Positions 37,790 through 47,548 are shown, counted from the stretch's first letter. The stretch: 64,000 nucleotides of DNA from Actinomycetes bacterium (GCA_021798985.1 JAJZBI010000005.1:62001-126000); one strand, 5' to 3'. Translations and numbers: made by a program. Notes: generated by a model not told the origin, from the letters alone.

Positions 37790-39835
37790 TCAGTGCCACA
37801 GTCCCTCGAGGCTGACCGCCGCAGCGATCGCGGTGCGCGTCGCCGTCGTGGCGAGGCCGGCCGGCGAAGCGACGCGCCCGAGGCGCCGGTCTTGCTCGTG
37901 CACGTTCACGAGCGTGCTCGCCGCCTCGTCGAGGAAGCGGCTGACGAGCGCCAGCGAGTGGCGGTCGTCGCCGGCAACGCGGTGGTGGGGCATGCGCAGA
38001 GGGCTGTAGGCGCACAGCTCGTCGCGCGCCCGGGTGATCGCGACGTAAAAGAGCCGCTGCTCCTCGGCGAGGCCCGACGGGCTGCGCAGGGCCATGTCGG
38101 AGGGGAACGCCCCGTCGACGAGGTGGGGGAGGTGGACGACCGGCCACTCGAGGCCCTTTGCGGAGTGCACCGTCGAGATGATGAGGAAGTCCTCGTCGAC
38201 CTCGGGCGGTCCGGCACGGTCGCTCGTCGAAGCCGGCGGGTCGAGGGTCACTCCGGCGAGGAAGCTCGCCAGGTCCTCGCTTGCGCGGGCGGCGTCACCG
38301 AGCCGCTCGAGATCGGCGAGGCGGGCCGGCGCGTCGCGGTAGTGCTGCTCGACGAGGCGGCGGACGACCGACAGCACCTGCTCGATCCGCCCTGACAGCT
38401 CGGTGGTCGCCCGCGCCGCTGCCAGGCCGCCGAGGGTCGCGCTGAGCGCCACCCGGGCCATCGGCGGCGCCGCGGCGACGGTCTCCTCCCACGCGCCGGT
38501 TGCATCGGGGCGCCGGGGCGGCAAGGTCTCGAGCAGCTGGCGGGCCCGCGCCGGGCCGATCCCTTCGTGCAGGCGCAACAGGCGGAACCAGGCAATGTCG
38601 TCGGCGGGGTTGTCGATCAGGCGCGCGGCGCAGACGAAGTCCTTCACGTGTGCCGCCTCTAAGAACCGCAGCCCCCCGTACTTGCGATAGGGCACGCGCC
38701 GCGCCGTGAGCTCGAGCTCGATCAGGTCCGCGTGGTGGGCGGCGCGCACGAGCACCGCCTGTTCGCACAAGCGCCGCCCCGCCTCGTGGCGCTCCAGCAC
38801 GGCGTCGACGAGGGCGCGCGCCTCGCTGTTGGCGTCATAGCAGCGCAACAGGCTCGGCCGCTTCCCCCCAGGGCGCGTCGCGCGGAGCTCGATGCGCAGC
38901 GCGGTCGCCCCGGTGCTCGCCACCGGGCGGAGCGCGTTGGCGAGGTCGAGGATCGGCTGGAGCGAGCGGAAGTTGGTCGTGAGGCCGATCACCGTGGCGT
39001 CTGTGTAGGCTTCGGCGAGGGCGCCGAGGTAGCCGGCATCGGCGCCGCGAAAGCCGTAGATCGCCTGGGCGTCGTCGCCGACGACCGTCAGCCCCCTCCC
39101 CCCGGGGCACAGGCGCGCCACGATGTCGACCTGGAGCGCGTTGACGTCTTGGTACTCGTCGACGAGCACGTAGTCGAACAGCCCGGCGAGCTCGGCGCCG
39201 AGCGCCGGCTCGCCGAGCGCGGCGCGCCAGTACAACAAGAGGTCGTCGAAGTCGAGCTGGCCGTGGTGGCGCTTGTGCTCGACGTAGTGGCGGAACAGCT
39301 CGGCGATCGCCGCGAGGTGGGGCTCGCACCAAGGGAAGTCCATCGCCACGACGTCGGTGACCGAGCGGTTGGTGTTCACACAGCGCGAGTAGCACTCGAT
39401 GAGGGTCCCCGGCTTGGGGAGGCGCTTCGCCGTTCCCGACAGGCCGTGCTCATCCCGCAACAGGTCCATCACATCGGCCGCGTCGGCCGGATCGAGCACC
39501 GAGAAGGAGGGCGGTAGCCCGAGCGGCTCGGCCCAGGCGCTCACCATCTGGTGCGCCACCGCGTGGAAGGTGCCACCGCGCAGGCGCCGGGTGAGGTCGC
39601 TGCGGCCGATCAAGGTGGCCGCCCGCGCCATCATCTCCTCGGCCGCCCGGCGGGTGAAGGTCAAGGTCAAGATGCGCTCGGGCGGCACGCCTCGTTCAAG
39701 GAGGCGCGCGACCCGGGCCGTCAGCGTCCGGGTCTTGCCCGTGCCGGCTCCTGCCAGCACGACGAGCGGGCCGTCGCCGTGGCTGACGGCCTCGAGCTGC
39801 GCCGGGTCGAGCCCGTCGTCCCATGGAGCGAACAT
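37790..39835 (-). CDS. UvrD/Rep-type superfamily 1 DNA helicase
   Basis: 681 residues from ATG 39835; the longer frame to 40483 runs through the phosphotransferase gene and is rejected. Motifs in order: Q-motif LDPAQLEAV, Walker A VVLAGAGTGKTRTL (near residue 28), Ia TFTRRAAEEM, II VLVDEYQDVNALQ, III VVGDDAQAIYGFRGA, IV LTTNFRS, V VHSAKGLEWPVVHLPHL and VI FYVAITRARDELCAY. It unwinds DNA 3'-5' in repair. It is shorter than UvrD1/PcrA and its C-terminus lacks a clear RNA-polymerase-binding Tudor segment, so it may be a UvrD2-like or accessory helicase. The upstream phosphotransferase is 50 bp away on the same strand. Confidence 0.93.
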   Translation of the reverse strand: MFAPWDDGLDPAQLEAVSHGDGPLVVLAGAGTGKTRTLTARVARLLERGVPPERILTLTFTRRAAEEMMARAATLIGRSDLTRRLRGGTFHAVAHQMVSAWAEPLGLPPSFSVLDPADAADVMDLLRDEHGLSGTAKRLPKPGTLIECYSRCVNTNRSVTDVVAMDFPWCEPHLAAIAELFRHYVEHKRHHGQLDFDDLLLYWRAALGEPALGAELAGLFDYVLVDEYQDVNALQVDIVARLCPGGRGLTVVGDDAQAIYGFRGADAGYLGALAEAYTDATVIGLTTNFRSLQPILDLANALRPVASTGATALRIELRATRPGGKRPSLLRCYDANSEARALVDAVLERHEAGRRLCEQAVLVRAAHHADLIELELTARRVPYRKYGGLRFLEAAHVKDFVCAARLIDNPADDIAWFRLLRLHEGIGPARARQLLETLPPRRPDATGAWEETVAAAPPMARVALSATLGGLAAARATTELSGRIEQVLSVVRRLVEQHYRDAPARLADLERLGDAARASEDLASFLAGVTLDPPASTSDRAGPPEVDEDFLIISTVHSAKGLEWPVVHLPHLVDGAFPSDMALRSPSGLAEEQRLFYVAITRARDELCAYSPLRMPHHRVAGDDRHSLALVSRFLDEAASTLVNVHEQDRRLGRVASPAGLATTATRTAIAAAVSLEGLWH

Positions 39836-39885
39836 ATGTTTGGCAACGCTAGCCGCGGCGGGGCCGGCGTCGGCGGACCACCACC

Positions 39886-40935
39886 TCAGGCGAGGGCTTG
39901 CCAGCTCGAAAGCTCCCGATTGGCCGCCGCGAAGCGGGCGATCGTCACGTGGCTCACCTCGTCGTCCTGGAAGCGCCCGAAGGAGAGGGTGTGCAGCCAG
40001 GTCGCCAGGCCAAAGGCGGGGGCGGCGACGTGGCGGCGCCAAAGCGCCGCCTCGCTCGGGGGATGGACCCCCGCCGCGCCAAGGGCGGCGCGGTAGTGGC
40101 CAAGCAGGGCGCGCTCTTCCTGGCGCCGCTCGGTTGGCGCCAGGCTCGAGATCATGAAGTAGGAGACGTCGTGGACGGCGTTGCCGCGCCGCACGAGCTG
40201 CCAGTCGTAAAAGCCGGTGCCGCCCTCGGCGGTGGCGTAGGTGTTGCCCGGGTGCGGGTCGCCGTGCAGGAGGCTCTGGGGACCGGTGGCCGCCGAGGCG
40301 GCATGCGCGCGGAACTGGCGTTCGAGCACCAGCGCACCGCCCTCGCGTCCAAGCGCCAGCCCGGCCCGGCGGGCCTTTTGGCGGCCGCGGGCCAAGCTGG
40401 CGGCCGAGATCGGCGCGAAGGCGCGCCCCAGTCGCCACGGGCGGCAGAAGTCGAGCGCGGCGGGGAGCGGGCGGTCCCACCACGCGGCATGCAGCCGGGC
40501 CAGGCCGGTAAGGCCGGAGGCGACCTCATCGAGCGACAGGGGCCGCCGGGCGTCGTTCGGGCGCCCGCCGGCCGCCGTCACGTCCTCCATGACGACGAGG
40601 CTGCCGAGGCGTGCCGGAACCCGTTCGGCCCCATACCAGCGGGGGGAGGTGAGGGGGAGGCAGATGCCGCTCGCCGCGAGGCGCGCCTCGGCGTCGTGGG
40701 CCCCCAGCGCCAAGAGCGCCAGGCGGTTGAGGAGCGGGCCGTGCCACTTGACCACCACGTGCTCGGGGCCGCTGCCCTTGGCATAGGAGAGCTGGACCCG
40801 GGCGCGCCGGTTCGTGCCCTCGGCGGCCTCGAGGACCAGCGCCGTGGCGATCACCGCGCCGTTGAGGTGCGGCCCCATCACACCGCCGAGCAGCTCGGCG
40901 GTGAGTTCGTCGGGGCGATCCGGCAGCCGTGGCAC
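39886..40935 (-). CDS. Aminoglycoside phosphotransferase-family kinase-like protein
   Basis: 349 residues from GTG 40935, near an AGGAT; the upstream in-frame ATG gives an Arg-rich leader and is less likely. The kinase-like fold has the Lys strand VQLSYAKGSGPEHVVVKWHG, the Brenner catalytic motif SLLHGDPHPGNTY (about residue 230) and the metal Asp in GFYDWQLVRRGN. This subgroup (also called DUF1679/EcKL-like choline/macrolide-kinase relatives) phosphorylates small molecules. No resistance phenotype should be assumed. Between a transketolase and a helicase it has no telling partners. Confidence 0.85.
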   Translation of the reverse strand: MPRLPDRPDELTAELLGGVMGPHLNGAVIATALVLEAAEGTNRRARVQLSYAKGSGPEHVVVKWHGPLLNRLALLALGAHDAEARLAASGICLPLTSPRWYGAERVPARLGSLVVMEDVTAAGGRPNDARRPLSLDEVASGLTGLARLHAAWWDRPLPAALDFCRPWRLGRAFAPISAASLARGRQKARRAGLALGREGGALVLERQFRAHAASAATGPQSLLHGDPHPGNTYATAEGGTGFYDWQLVRRGNAVHDVSYFMISSLAPTERRQEERALLGHYRAALGAAGVHPPSEAALWRRHVAAPAFGLATWLHTLSFGRFQDDEVSHVTIARFAAANRELSSWQALA

Positions 40936-40987
40936 CGGTCGATCCTGGCGCGGCGCGACGCCGGTCGCACGGTGGCGCCGACGCGAC

Positions 40988-41020
40988 GATGCCCGGGCCC
41001 GCGTCGGCGGCCCGGGCATC
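40988..41020 (-). terminator. Terminator hairpin of the transketolase gene
   Basis: GATGCCCGGGCC (40988-40999) pairs with GGCCCGGGCATC (41009-41020) around a 9-nt loop, 15 bp past the transketolase stop on the minus strand. Confidence 0.7.
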
Positions 41021-41035
41021 CTCAGCGTGCGCGGT

Positions 41036-42883
41036 TCAGCCGATGAGGCGCTTGGCGGCCTCGGTGATGTGGGAGGCGGAGATGCCGGCCGCGTCGAGGA
41101 GCTCGGCGGGGGTGCCCGACGAGGACAACCCGCGCACCGCCAGGTGCTCGACCTTGAGCTCGACGCCCGCCAACGCCAGCGCGTGGATGACCGCCTCGCC
41201 GATGCCGCCGGAGGGGTAGTGGTCCTCGGTGATGACGACGCGCCCGTTCGTGGCGCGCACCGCGGCGGCGATGGTGGCGGTGTCGATCGGCTTGACCGAG
41301 TAGCAGTCGACGACCCGCACCGCGACGTTGTCTGCCGCCAGCGCCTCGGCCGCCGCCAGGCTCTCGTGCAGCGTCACACCGGCGCCGATCAAGGTCACCT
41401 GGTCCGCGTCGCTCGAACGCACCACCTTGGCGCCGCCGATCGGGAACTCCTCGTCCGGGCCGTACAGGGTCGGGTACGCGCCCCGGGTCGTGCGCAGGTA
41501 GGCGACACCGGGGGCATCGGCCATCTGCTTGACGAGCGCCACGGTCGAGGGGCCGTCGCAGGGATACAGCACGACCGAGTCGTTCACGGCGCGCATCGCG
41601 GCGAGGTCCTCGAGGGCCATCTGGGACGGGCCGTCGGCGCCGATCTCGACGCCTGAGTGCGAACCGCACAGGCGGATGGCCAGCTCGGAGATGCCGGCCA
41701 TGCGCACGAAGTCGAAGGCCCGGGAGAAGAAGGCCCCGAAGGTGGCGGCGTAGGGCACATAGCCCCGAGCCGCAAGACCGGTCGCCACCCCGACCATCGC
41801 CTGCTCGGCGATGAAGGTCTCGAAGTAGCGCTCGGGTGCAACCTTCAAGAACTCCTCAGAGTGCGTGGAGTTGCCCACTTCGGCGTCGAGCACGACGACC
41901 TCGGGGCGCGCGGCGAGCGCAGCGAGGGCCGAGCCGTAGGCCTTGCGCGTCGCCACCTTCTCGCCAAGGGCATAGGTCGGCAGCTCGATCTTGGCCTTGG
42001 GGTCGGGCGTGATGGCGCTCGTCCCCTCAGTCGGTGCCAGCGAGGAGACGACCAGCGAGCTTGGGCCGCCGAGCGCGGCGATCGCTCGCTCGGCGAGGTC
42101 CTTGGGGAGCGCCGTGCCGTGCCAGCCCTCTTTGTCCTCGATCTCGGCGACGCCCTTGCCCTTCAGGGTACGGGCGAGCACGACGACCGGGCGGGAGGCC
42201 TCCTCGGCCTCGCTGAAGGCGTGGTCGATGGCCTCGAGGTCGTGGCCGTCCACGGTGATCGCCTGGCAGCCGAACGCCTCGACGCGGTCCGCGTAGCGCT
42301 CGAGGTCCCACTCGAACTCGGTCGGCCCGCGCTGTCCGAGGCGGTTGACGTCGACCATGACAATGAGGTTGTTCAGCCCGTAGAAGGCGGCCTTGTCGAG
42401 CGCCTCCCACACCGAGCCCTCGGTCATCTCCGAGTCCCCGCACAGCACGAAGGTGCGGTAGTCCAACTTGTCGAGCTTGCGGCCCGCCAGCGCGATGCCG
42501 ACGGCGCCGGTGATGCCGACCCCGAGCGATCCCGTTGCCATGTCCACCCACGGCAGGATCGGCGTCGGGTGCCCTTGCAGGCGGGAGCCGAACTTGCGGT
42601 AGCCGTGGATCAGCTCGTCCTCGTCGACCACGCCGACGGCCCGGAACAGCGAGTAGATGAGCGGCGAGCAGTGGCCCTTTGAGAAGACCAGGTGGTCGTT
42701 GTTGGCGAGCTTGGGCTGGCGCCAGTCGTAGTGCAGGTGCCTCGCCGTCAGCACCGCCAGCAAGTCGGCGGCCGAGAGCGACGAGGTCGGGTGTCCGGAC
42801 CCGGCCTCGGTGCTGCAACGGATCGAGTCGACCCGCAGCTGGCGGGCGAGCTCAGCGACGGTATCGAGGTCGGGAACGCTCAT
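41036..42883 (-). CDS. tkt: Transketolase
   Basis: 615 residues from ATG 42883, with GAGGTG upstream. The thiamine-diphosphate-dependent fold is complete: STEAGSGHPTSSLSAADLL near residue 28, SKGHCSPLIYSLFRAVG, LCGDSEMTEGSVWEALDKAAFYGLNNLIVMVDVN (Mg/TPP binding GD-x24-N), the pyrimidine-domain Glu in FIAEQAMVGVATGLA, and FVRMAGISELAIRLCGSHSGVEIGADGPSQMALED. It is shorter than E. coli TktA (663) and resembles the archaeal/human-like single-chain group. It transfers two-carbon units in the pentose phosphate pathway. It stands alone, 113 bp downstream of the TetR regulator. Confidence 0.92.
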   Translation of the reverse strand: MSVPDLDTVAELARQLRVDSIRCSTEAGSGHPTSSLSAADLLAVLTARHLHYDWRQPKLANNDHLVFSKGHCSPLIYSLFRAVGVVDEDELIHGYRKFGSRLQGHPTPILPWVDMATGSLGVGITGAVGIALAGRKLDKLDYRTFVLCGDSEMTEGSVWEALDKAAFYGLNNLIVMVDVNRLGQRGPTEFEWDLERYADRVEAFGCQAITVDGHDLEAIDHAFSEAEEASRPVVVLARTLKGKGVAEIEDKEGWHGTALPKDLAERAIAALGGPSSLVVSSLAPTEGTSAITPDPKAKIELPTYALGEKVATRKAYGSALAALAARPEVVVLDAEVGNSTHSEEFLKVAPERYFETFIAEQAMVGVATGLAARGYVPYAATFGAFFSRAFDFVRMAGISELAIRLCGSHSGVEIGADGPSQMALEDLAAMRAVNDSVVLYPCDGPSTVALVKQMADAPGVAYLRTTRGAYPTLYGPDEEFPIGGAKVVRSSDADQVTLIGAGVTLHESLAAAEALAADNVAVRVVDCYSVKPIDTATIAAAVRATNGRVVITEDHYPSGGIGEAVIHALALAGVELKVEHLAVRGLSSSGTPAELLDAAGISASHITEAAKRLIG

Positions 42884-42995
42884 GGAGTCACACCTCAGGG
42901 GCTGATCGGAAGGTCGCGCGTAGGCTACCGGCGCGTCGCCGATGCGGCGACCCCGGGGGGAACGGCCGAGCTCGCTCGCCAGCGAGCCGCACCGA

Positions 42996-43634
42996 TCAGC
43001 TGGCCTTGGCCGCCCGCTTGGCCGGCGCGCTGCGCAGCCCGAAGAGGTCCGACAGCAGCCGGACAATCACCTTCTCGGCCGCGGCAGGCGATCGTCCAAG
43101 GCCAGAGCGGAGGTAGTTCCAGCTTTCCCAGCTCGTCGCCAGGTCGACCGAGTCGAGCAGGCTCCGGGCGTCCTCGCTGCGGCGAGCGAGCTCGGGGGCG
43201 AAGGCCTCGGCGATGTGGTCCCGCCGGATCGCGCGGGCCCGGCGCAGGCCCTCGGCCATCTCGTCGGACTCGTGCTGGTCGAACATCGTCGCCTGGCGGA
43301 TGGGGGTGAGCATCTCGAGCAGCTTGCGGTACTGGCGTGCCACGAGCTGGATGCGATCGGCGAGGGCCAGCTTCGGATCGACCGGCGTGAGTACCTCGCG
43401 GTAGCGCTCCATCTGCAGCGAGAGCGCCATCGAGCGCAGTGCCGCCACGTCCTCGAAGTGGTGGTACACGGTGCGCAATGCCACGCCGGCACGCGCCGCG
43501 ACCTCCTGGGCGGTCGGTCGGAGCTCGCCTTCCTCGACGAGCTCGAGGAGCGCCTCGAGGACGCGCAGGCGGGTCCGCTCGCCGCGGGCTCGTCGTCCAT
43601 CGATTGGGGGGGTGCGGTCATTGTCGCGGGCCAT
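42996..43634 (-). CDS. TetR-family transcriptional regulator
   Basis: 212 residues. The N-terminal HTH is RLRVLEALLELVEEGELRPTAQEVAARAGVALRTVYHHFEDVAAL (about residues 22-66). The ligand domain is all-helical and ends with a Lys/Ala-rich tail. On the minus strand TAATCT lies 6 bp before ATG 43634, suggesting a leaderless start. A CATTTGGC-N10-GCCAAATG inverted repeat 50 bp upstream is a candidate operator. The regulated gene and effector are unknown. Confidence 0.88.
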   Translation of the reverse strand: MARDNDRTPPIDGRRARGERTRLRVLEALLELVEEGELRPTAQEVAARAGVALRTVYHHFEDVAALRSMALSLQMERYREVLTPVDPKLALADRIQLVARQYRKLLEMLTPIRQATMFDQHESDEMAEGLRRARAIRRDHIAEAFAPELARRSEDARSLLDSVDLATSWESWNYLRSGLGRSPAAAEKVIVRLLSDLFGLRSAPAKRAAKAS

Positions 43635-43684
43635 AACGACAGATTACTGCGCGTTCCCGCTCTCGACGAAACGCAATTGGGCGA

Positions 43685-43710
43685 CATTTGGCCTTTGAGA
43701 CTGCCAAATG
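43685..43710. promoter_or_regulatory. Inverted repeat upstream of the TetR gene
   Basis: CATTTGGC (43685-43692) and GCCAAATG (43703-43710) pair perfectly over a 10-bp spacer. It could be the TetR operator. Because it also lies just past the stop of the YfhO-like gene on the same strand, a terminator role is possible. Confidence 0.45.
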
Positions 43711-43715
43711 GTCGA

Positions 43716-46700
43716 TCAGGACGTCGGCACTTGCATGCGGGGACCAGTAATTTGGCGTCGCGCCGTCTTGGCTCGCGCCCGGAGGGGGTGGCCGGGTGCG
43801 CCCGCCTCCCCCCGTCCTCGCCGGGCGCGTCGCTCGGCGAGGACGGCGAGGACCAAGCCCGCGCAGGCGATCGTGCCGAGAATCGAGCCGACGAGGCCCT
43901 CGAGCAGGCTGCGCGGCGCGTAGCGCCAGCGCAGCTTCCAATGCCCGGCCGGCAGGTCCACGACCTGGACCAGGCCGAACCGGTGCACGGTGAGCACCCG
44001 AGTCGGGCCTCCGCCGAGCGGGGTGAGCCGCGCCGTCCAGCCGGGCTCGTAGGTCTCGGCGCGCACGAGCAGCGCGGGGTGCGGGCTGTCGACGACCATC
44101 TGCTCGGGCACGAGCACCGACGAGAGCACGGTGTGGACGCTGCCGGCCGCCCGGGCCCGCGTGTCGGGCGTGTGGTAGTGCGGCGGCTGCAGCCAGGCGA
44201 GGCCGCGGGTCTCGGTATTGGCGTAGATGACGAAGTCGCCGAGCGCCGCGCGCCAGACCCAGTGCGGTGGCGCCAGGTGCCCCTGCAGCGGCCCGTCGAG
44301 CACCAGGCGCTCAGCAGGGCTCCCGCTCGTCGTCACGACGAGCGCATCGATGCTCGTCCGCAGGTGGCCCGGGTTGGCCACCGACAGCCCGACGAGGCGC
44401 CGCGAGGTGCCCGGCGCGAGCTGAACGGTGTCACCGTGCACGGCGACGGTGCGCGTCCTCGTGCCGCCGGCGGCGAGGCGCTCGCGCACGGTAAGGCGCG
44501 CCGGCAGGGGGTCGGCGCGCGGCGACAAGGCGCCGGCGTGCTGGGCCAGGGTGCCGCCCGGCGGCGACAGGGTGATCGTGATCGCCCGCAGCGCCGTGGG
44601 ATTGCCGAGCTCGAAGTAGTCCGAGCCATGGGCGGCGAGCGCGAAGGTGCGCGCGCTCGTGGTACTTGGCGCACCTGGTGCCGCCGATGCGCCGCCACCG
44701 GGCGGGCTGAGGGGGGTGGCGAGCTCGAGCGGCGTGGTGACGAGGGCGCTCAGGTCCAAGGTGTTGAAGGTCTCGCCCGACAGACGAGCGACCCGCAGGT
44801 CTTCGTAGGTGTGGGTGGACGTGGCCGCGGCGTAGGTGTCGTCCACGATCGAGCCGTAGCCCTGCACGCTCGGGCTGTGCTGGAGGATGTTGAGGTCGCT
44901 CGCACCGAGCTGCAAGAGCTCGCCGCTGTCGGCGGTGGGATTGGCGTGGCTCGGGTCATACAGTGCGAAGCGCCCTTGAAAGCCCGCCAGGCGGTGCACG
45001 GCGCGGCTTTGGGGGTTCGGCCCCGACAAGACGGCGCTCGGGATGGTGGCGTAGCTGGCCATCAAGACGAAGGCGCCGAGATCGAGGGCGCAGGTCGCGA
45101 GCAGCACGCGGCGCAGCCGTCGCTCCCCGAGCCGCCGCCAGCCAAAGAGGAGCGCGCCGGCACCGGCGATGACGAGGAGCTCCCAGCAAAAGTAGGGGAG
45201 CAGGTGCAGCGGGAGGCTCGGGGTGGCGCCGCTCACGCCGTAGTCGTGCTGAGCCGTGATCGGCGCGGCGGCGACGAAGATCCCAAAGCCGACGATCGCC
45301 GCCAGCACCGCGACGCCAAGGGGCCGGGCACCGCGCACGTCAAAGACCGAGCGGCGCTCGCGGCGCCGAAGCGCCGAGGGCACGCCGGTGAGCTCGTCGA
45401 CCAACAGCGCCAGCAAGATCACGAGGCCGAGGTCCATGATCTCGGCGTTGCGATTCTGCAGCCGCTCGGAGCCAAAGAGCGGAATGTGCACGAACAGGTG
45501 CCCAAGCGGCGTCGTGTTGCCGAGCGTCATGAGCGCCCCGACGATGACGAGCGCGTAGGCAAAGCCGAGGTCACGCTCGGGCACCGCCGGGGCTCCCGTC
45601 GCCGGCGCGCGCCGCTGCCCAAGGCGTCGAAGCCAGGCTCCGATCGCGGCGACCAGGCTCGGCAAGAACGCGGCGAAGGCGACGAGCGCGAGGACGCCGA
45701 CCCCGATCGTGATCTCGGGCATGTTGTAGGTGCCCTGGTAATAGGGGAGGCCGAAGTTGCCGTTGCCTCCGTCCGCAAAGGGCAGCGCCAGCTGCATGAG
45801 CAGGTGGGCGGGGGAGAGCGAGCCGCTGCCGAAGAAGGCGTAGGCGGCCTGCCCGCGCTGTGAGCTGCGCAAGAAGCTGAGGCCGGGCACCCACTGCATC
45901 GCCGAGCAGGCGACCGCCAGCACCCCCGCAGCGACGACCGCGGCGAGGAAGCGACCACAGCGCCGCCCCAGGCGGTAGCAGCAGGCGAGCGTCGCGACGA
46001 CGAGGACGACCGCCGACGAGGAGACGGCGCGGGGATCTCCGGCGAGGACGGTGAGGGAGAAGGAGGCGCCGAGGCCGAGCACCCCGGCTGCGTACGCCCG
46101 GGGTCGGGCACCCTCGCCGCGCCGTCGTGCCAGGGCCTCCATCGCCACGAGCGACCAGGGCAAGAAGCTGGCCCCCTGGACGAGGCCGATGTGGACGGAC
46201 TGGCCGCTCATGAAGCCGGTCCAGGCGAACGCGAAGCCGCCGATCGCGGCGGCGAGCGGCCCGAGGCGGCGCGCCCGCAAGAACACGAAGGTGCCGGTGG
46301 CCGCCGCGATTGGCGCCACCAGGGCGTTCAGGCACCAGGCGGCAAGGTGGGGCAGCACGGCGAACAGCCAGGTGCCCGGGAACATCGACCCGGCGTTCCA
46401 TCCCGCGAGCAGCGGCGTGCCGCTCCAGATCAGCGAGTTCCAGCTCGGCAGGTGGCCGGCGGCCAGCTCCTCGCCCGTCAGCGAGCGCAGCGGGAAGTTC
46501 TGGGTGAGGTTATCCCCCTGGATGAGGGGGTGACCCGCAAGGGCGAAGGGGACCTGGATCAGCACGGGCAGCAAGATGAGGACCGCGAGCGCGGCCCGGT
46601 CGCCGACGCACAGTCGGCGCCAGGGCGCCGTCACGGCGGCGACGGGTCCCCGGCACGCCGGGCTGGGGAGTCGCGCGATGTCGGAACCGAAGGCGCTCAT
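43716..46700 (-). CDS. Large YfhO-like membrane protein
   Basis: 994 residues. The N-terminal half has about twelve membrane helices, starting ALAVLILLPVLIQVPFALAG, with the conserved loop QGDNLTQNFPLRSLTGEELAAGHLPSWNSLIWSGTPLLAGWNAGSMFP. The Asp in QGD is a likely GT-C-type catalytic residue. The C-terminal ~450 residues are mostly outside the membrane and beta-rich, ending with ETYEPGWTARLTPLGGG and a last helix near residue 960. YfhO-family proteins move lipid-linked sugars onto cell-wall polymers in some Gram-positives. The role here is not established. Divergent from dedA by 118 bp. Confidence 0.85.
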   Translation of the reverse strand: MSAFGSDIARLPSPACRGPVAAVTAPWRRLCVGDRAALAVLILLPVLIQVPFALAGHPLIQGDNLTQNFPLRSLTGEELAAGHLPSWNSLIWSGTPLLAGWNAGSMFPGTWLFAVLPHLAAWCLNALVAPIAAATGTFVFLRARRLGPLAAAIGGFAFAWTGFMSGQSVHIGLVQGASFLPWSLVAMEALARRRGEGARPRAYAAGVLGLGASFSLTVLAGDPRAVSSSAVVLVVATLACCYRLGRRCGRFLAAVVAAGVLAVACSAMQWVPGLSFLRSSQRGQAAYAFFGSGSLSPAHLLMQLALPFADGGNGNFGLPYYQGTYNMPEITIGVGVLALVAFAAFLPSLVAAIGAWLRRLGQRRAPATGAPAVPERDLGFAYALVIVGALMTLGNTTPLGHLFVHIPLFGSERLQNRNAEIMDLGLVILLALLVDELTGVPSALRRRERRSVFDVRGARPLGVAVLAAIVGFGIFVAAAPITAQHDYGVSGATPSLPLHLLPYFCWELLVIAGAGALLFGWRRLGERRLRRVLLATCALDLGAFVLMASYATIPSAVLSGPNPQSRAVHRLAGFQGRFALYDPSHANPTADSGELLQLGASDLNILQHSPSVQGYGSIVDDTYAAATSTHTYEDLRVARLSGETFNTLDLSALVTTPLELATPLSPPGGGASAAPGAPSTTSARTFALAAHGSDYFELGNPTALRAITITLSPPGGTLAQHAGALSPRADPLPARLTVRERLAAGGTRTRTVAVHGDTVQLAPGTSRRLVGLSVANPGHLRTSIDALVVTTSGSPAERLVLDGPLQGHLAPPHWVWRAALGDFVIYANTETRGLAWLQPPHYHTPDTRARAAGSVHTVLSSVLVPEQMVVDSPHPALLVRAETYEPGWTARLTPLGGGPTRVLTVHRFGLVQVVDLPAGHWKLRWRYAPRSLLEGLVGSILGTIACAGLVLAVLAERRARRGRGEAGAPGHPLRARAKTARRQITGPRMQVPTS

Positions 46701-46818
46701 GTTACGAACACGCTACTTTGCGACCCGCTCGCATCGCGGCAGCCCCGGGGCCGCCCAGCGCCGGCGCGACCGCGTTCGGGGAGCATCACCGTAGGATCGC
46801 GGATCAAGAAAGGCGACG

Positions 46819-47508
46819 ATGCTCACCTCCCTCCTCCATCCACTACTCAGCCTGGGTGGCTGGGAGGCCTATCTCCTCGTCGGCGCGCTCTGCTTCGGCG
46901 AGGCGGCCATCCTGCTCGGCTTCGTGATCCCGGGGGAGACGGCGGTCGTCTTCGGCGGCATCCTCGCCTCCGAGCACCACATCAGCCTGATCGCCCTCGT
47001 CATCTTGGTCTGCGTGGCGGCGGTCGCCGGCGACAGCGTGGGCTACGAGGTCGGCCGGCACTTCGGCCCGCGGCTCTTGGCGCTGCGCCCCCTGCGCAAC
47101 CGCCCGGCGATCGACAAGTCGCGGTCCTTCCTCAAGCGCCACGGCCCCTGGGCGGTCTTCTTCGGCCGCTTCACCGCGGTCTTCCGGGCCCTGATGCCCG
47201 GCATCGCGGGTCTCTCCGAGCTCCCCTACCCACGCTTTCTGCTCGCCAATGCGATCGGCGGGGTGATGTGGGGCTGCCTGTACTCCTTTGCCGGCTACTA
47301 CGTCGGCAAGACGGTGCTGTCCACCGGCAGCACGATCTCGACGGTGATCCTGGCGCTGGCGGCAGCGGCGCTGTTGACCTTGGAGGTGCGCCGTCGCCTG
47401 CGCGACCGGCGCGAGCGCCAGGCGCACGACCGCTACGAGCGAAACCTGACCTCGCAGGTCGACAATAGGGAATCCCGTCGATATGCTGCCGAGGAGCAGC
47501 CAGGATAG
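46819..47508 (+). CDS. DedA-family membrane protein
   Basis: 229 residues from ATG 46819, with AAAGG at 6 bp. The family core is visible: AAILLGFVIPGETAVVFGGILAS, CVAAVAGDSVGYEVGRHFGPRLL, HGPWAVFFGRFTAVFRALMPGIAGLSELPYPRFLLANAIGGVMWG (the signature GRF-x5-R) and a final helix before a basic C-terminus. DedA proteins are half-transporters thought to flip lipids such as undecaprenyl phosphate. The 40-bp gap to the peroxiredoxin gene suggests possible co-transcription. Confidence 0.9.
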   Translation: MLTSLLHPLLSLGGWEAYLLVGALCFGEAAILLGFVIPGETAVVFGGILASEHHISLIALVILVCVAAVAGDSVGYEVGRHFGPRLLALRPLRNRPAIDKSRSFLKRHGPWAVFFGRFTAVFRALMPGIAGLSELPYPRFLLANAIGGVMWGCLYSFAGYYVGKTVLSTGSTISTVILALAAAALLTLEVRRRLRDRRERQAHDRYERNLTSQVDNRESRRYAAEEQPG

Positions 47509-47548
47509 AACCACCGGGCGATCGGCCCGCTGATCAGGAGGACGACGC

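Noticed and set aside
37553-38395. Plus-strand ORF opposite the end of the helicase gene
   Set aside because: Only its first ~30 codons look protein-like; the rest is antisense to conserved helicase motifs.
42942-45863. 973-residue plus-strand ORF
   Set aside because: Antisense of the TetR and YfhO-like genes. Composition (Arg, Gly, Glu) and lack of motifs mark it as a GC-driven open frame.
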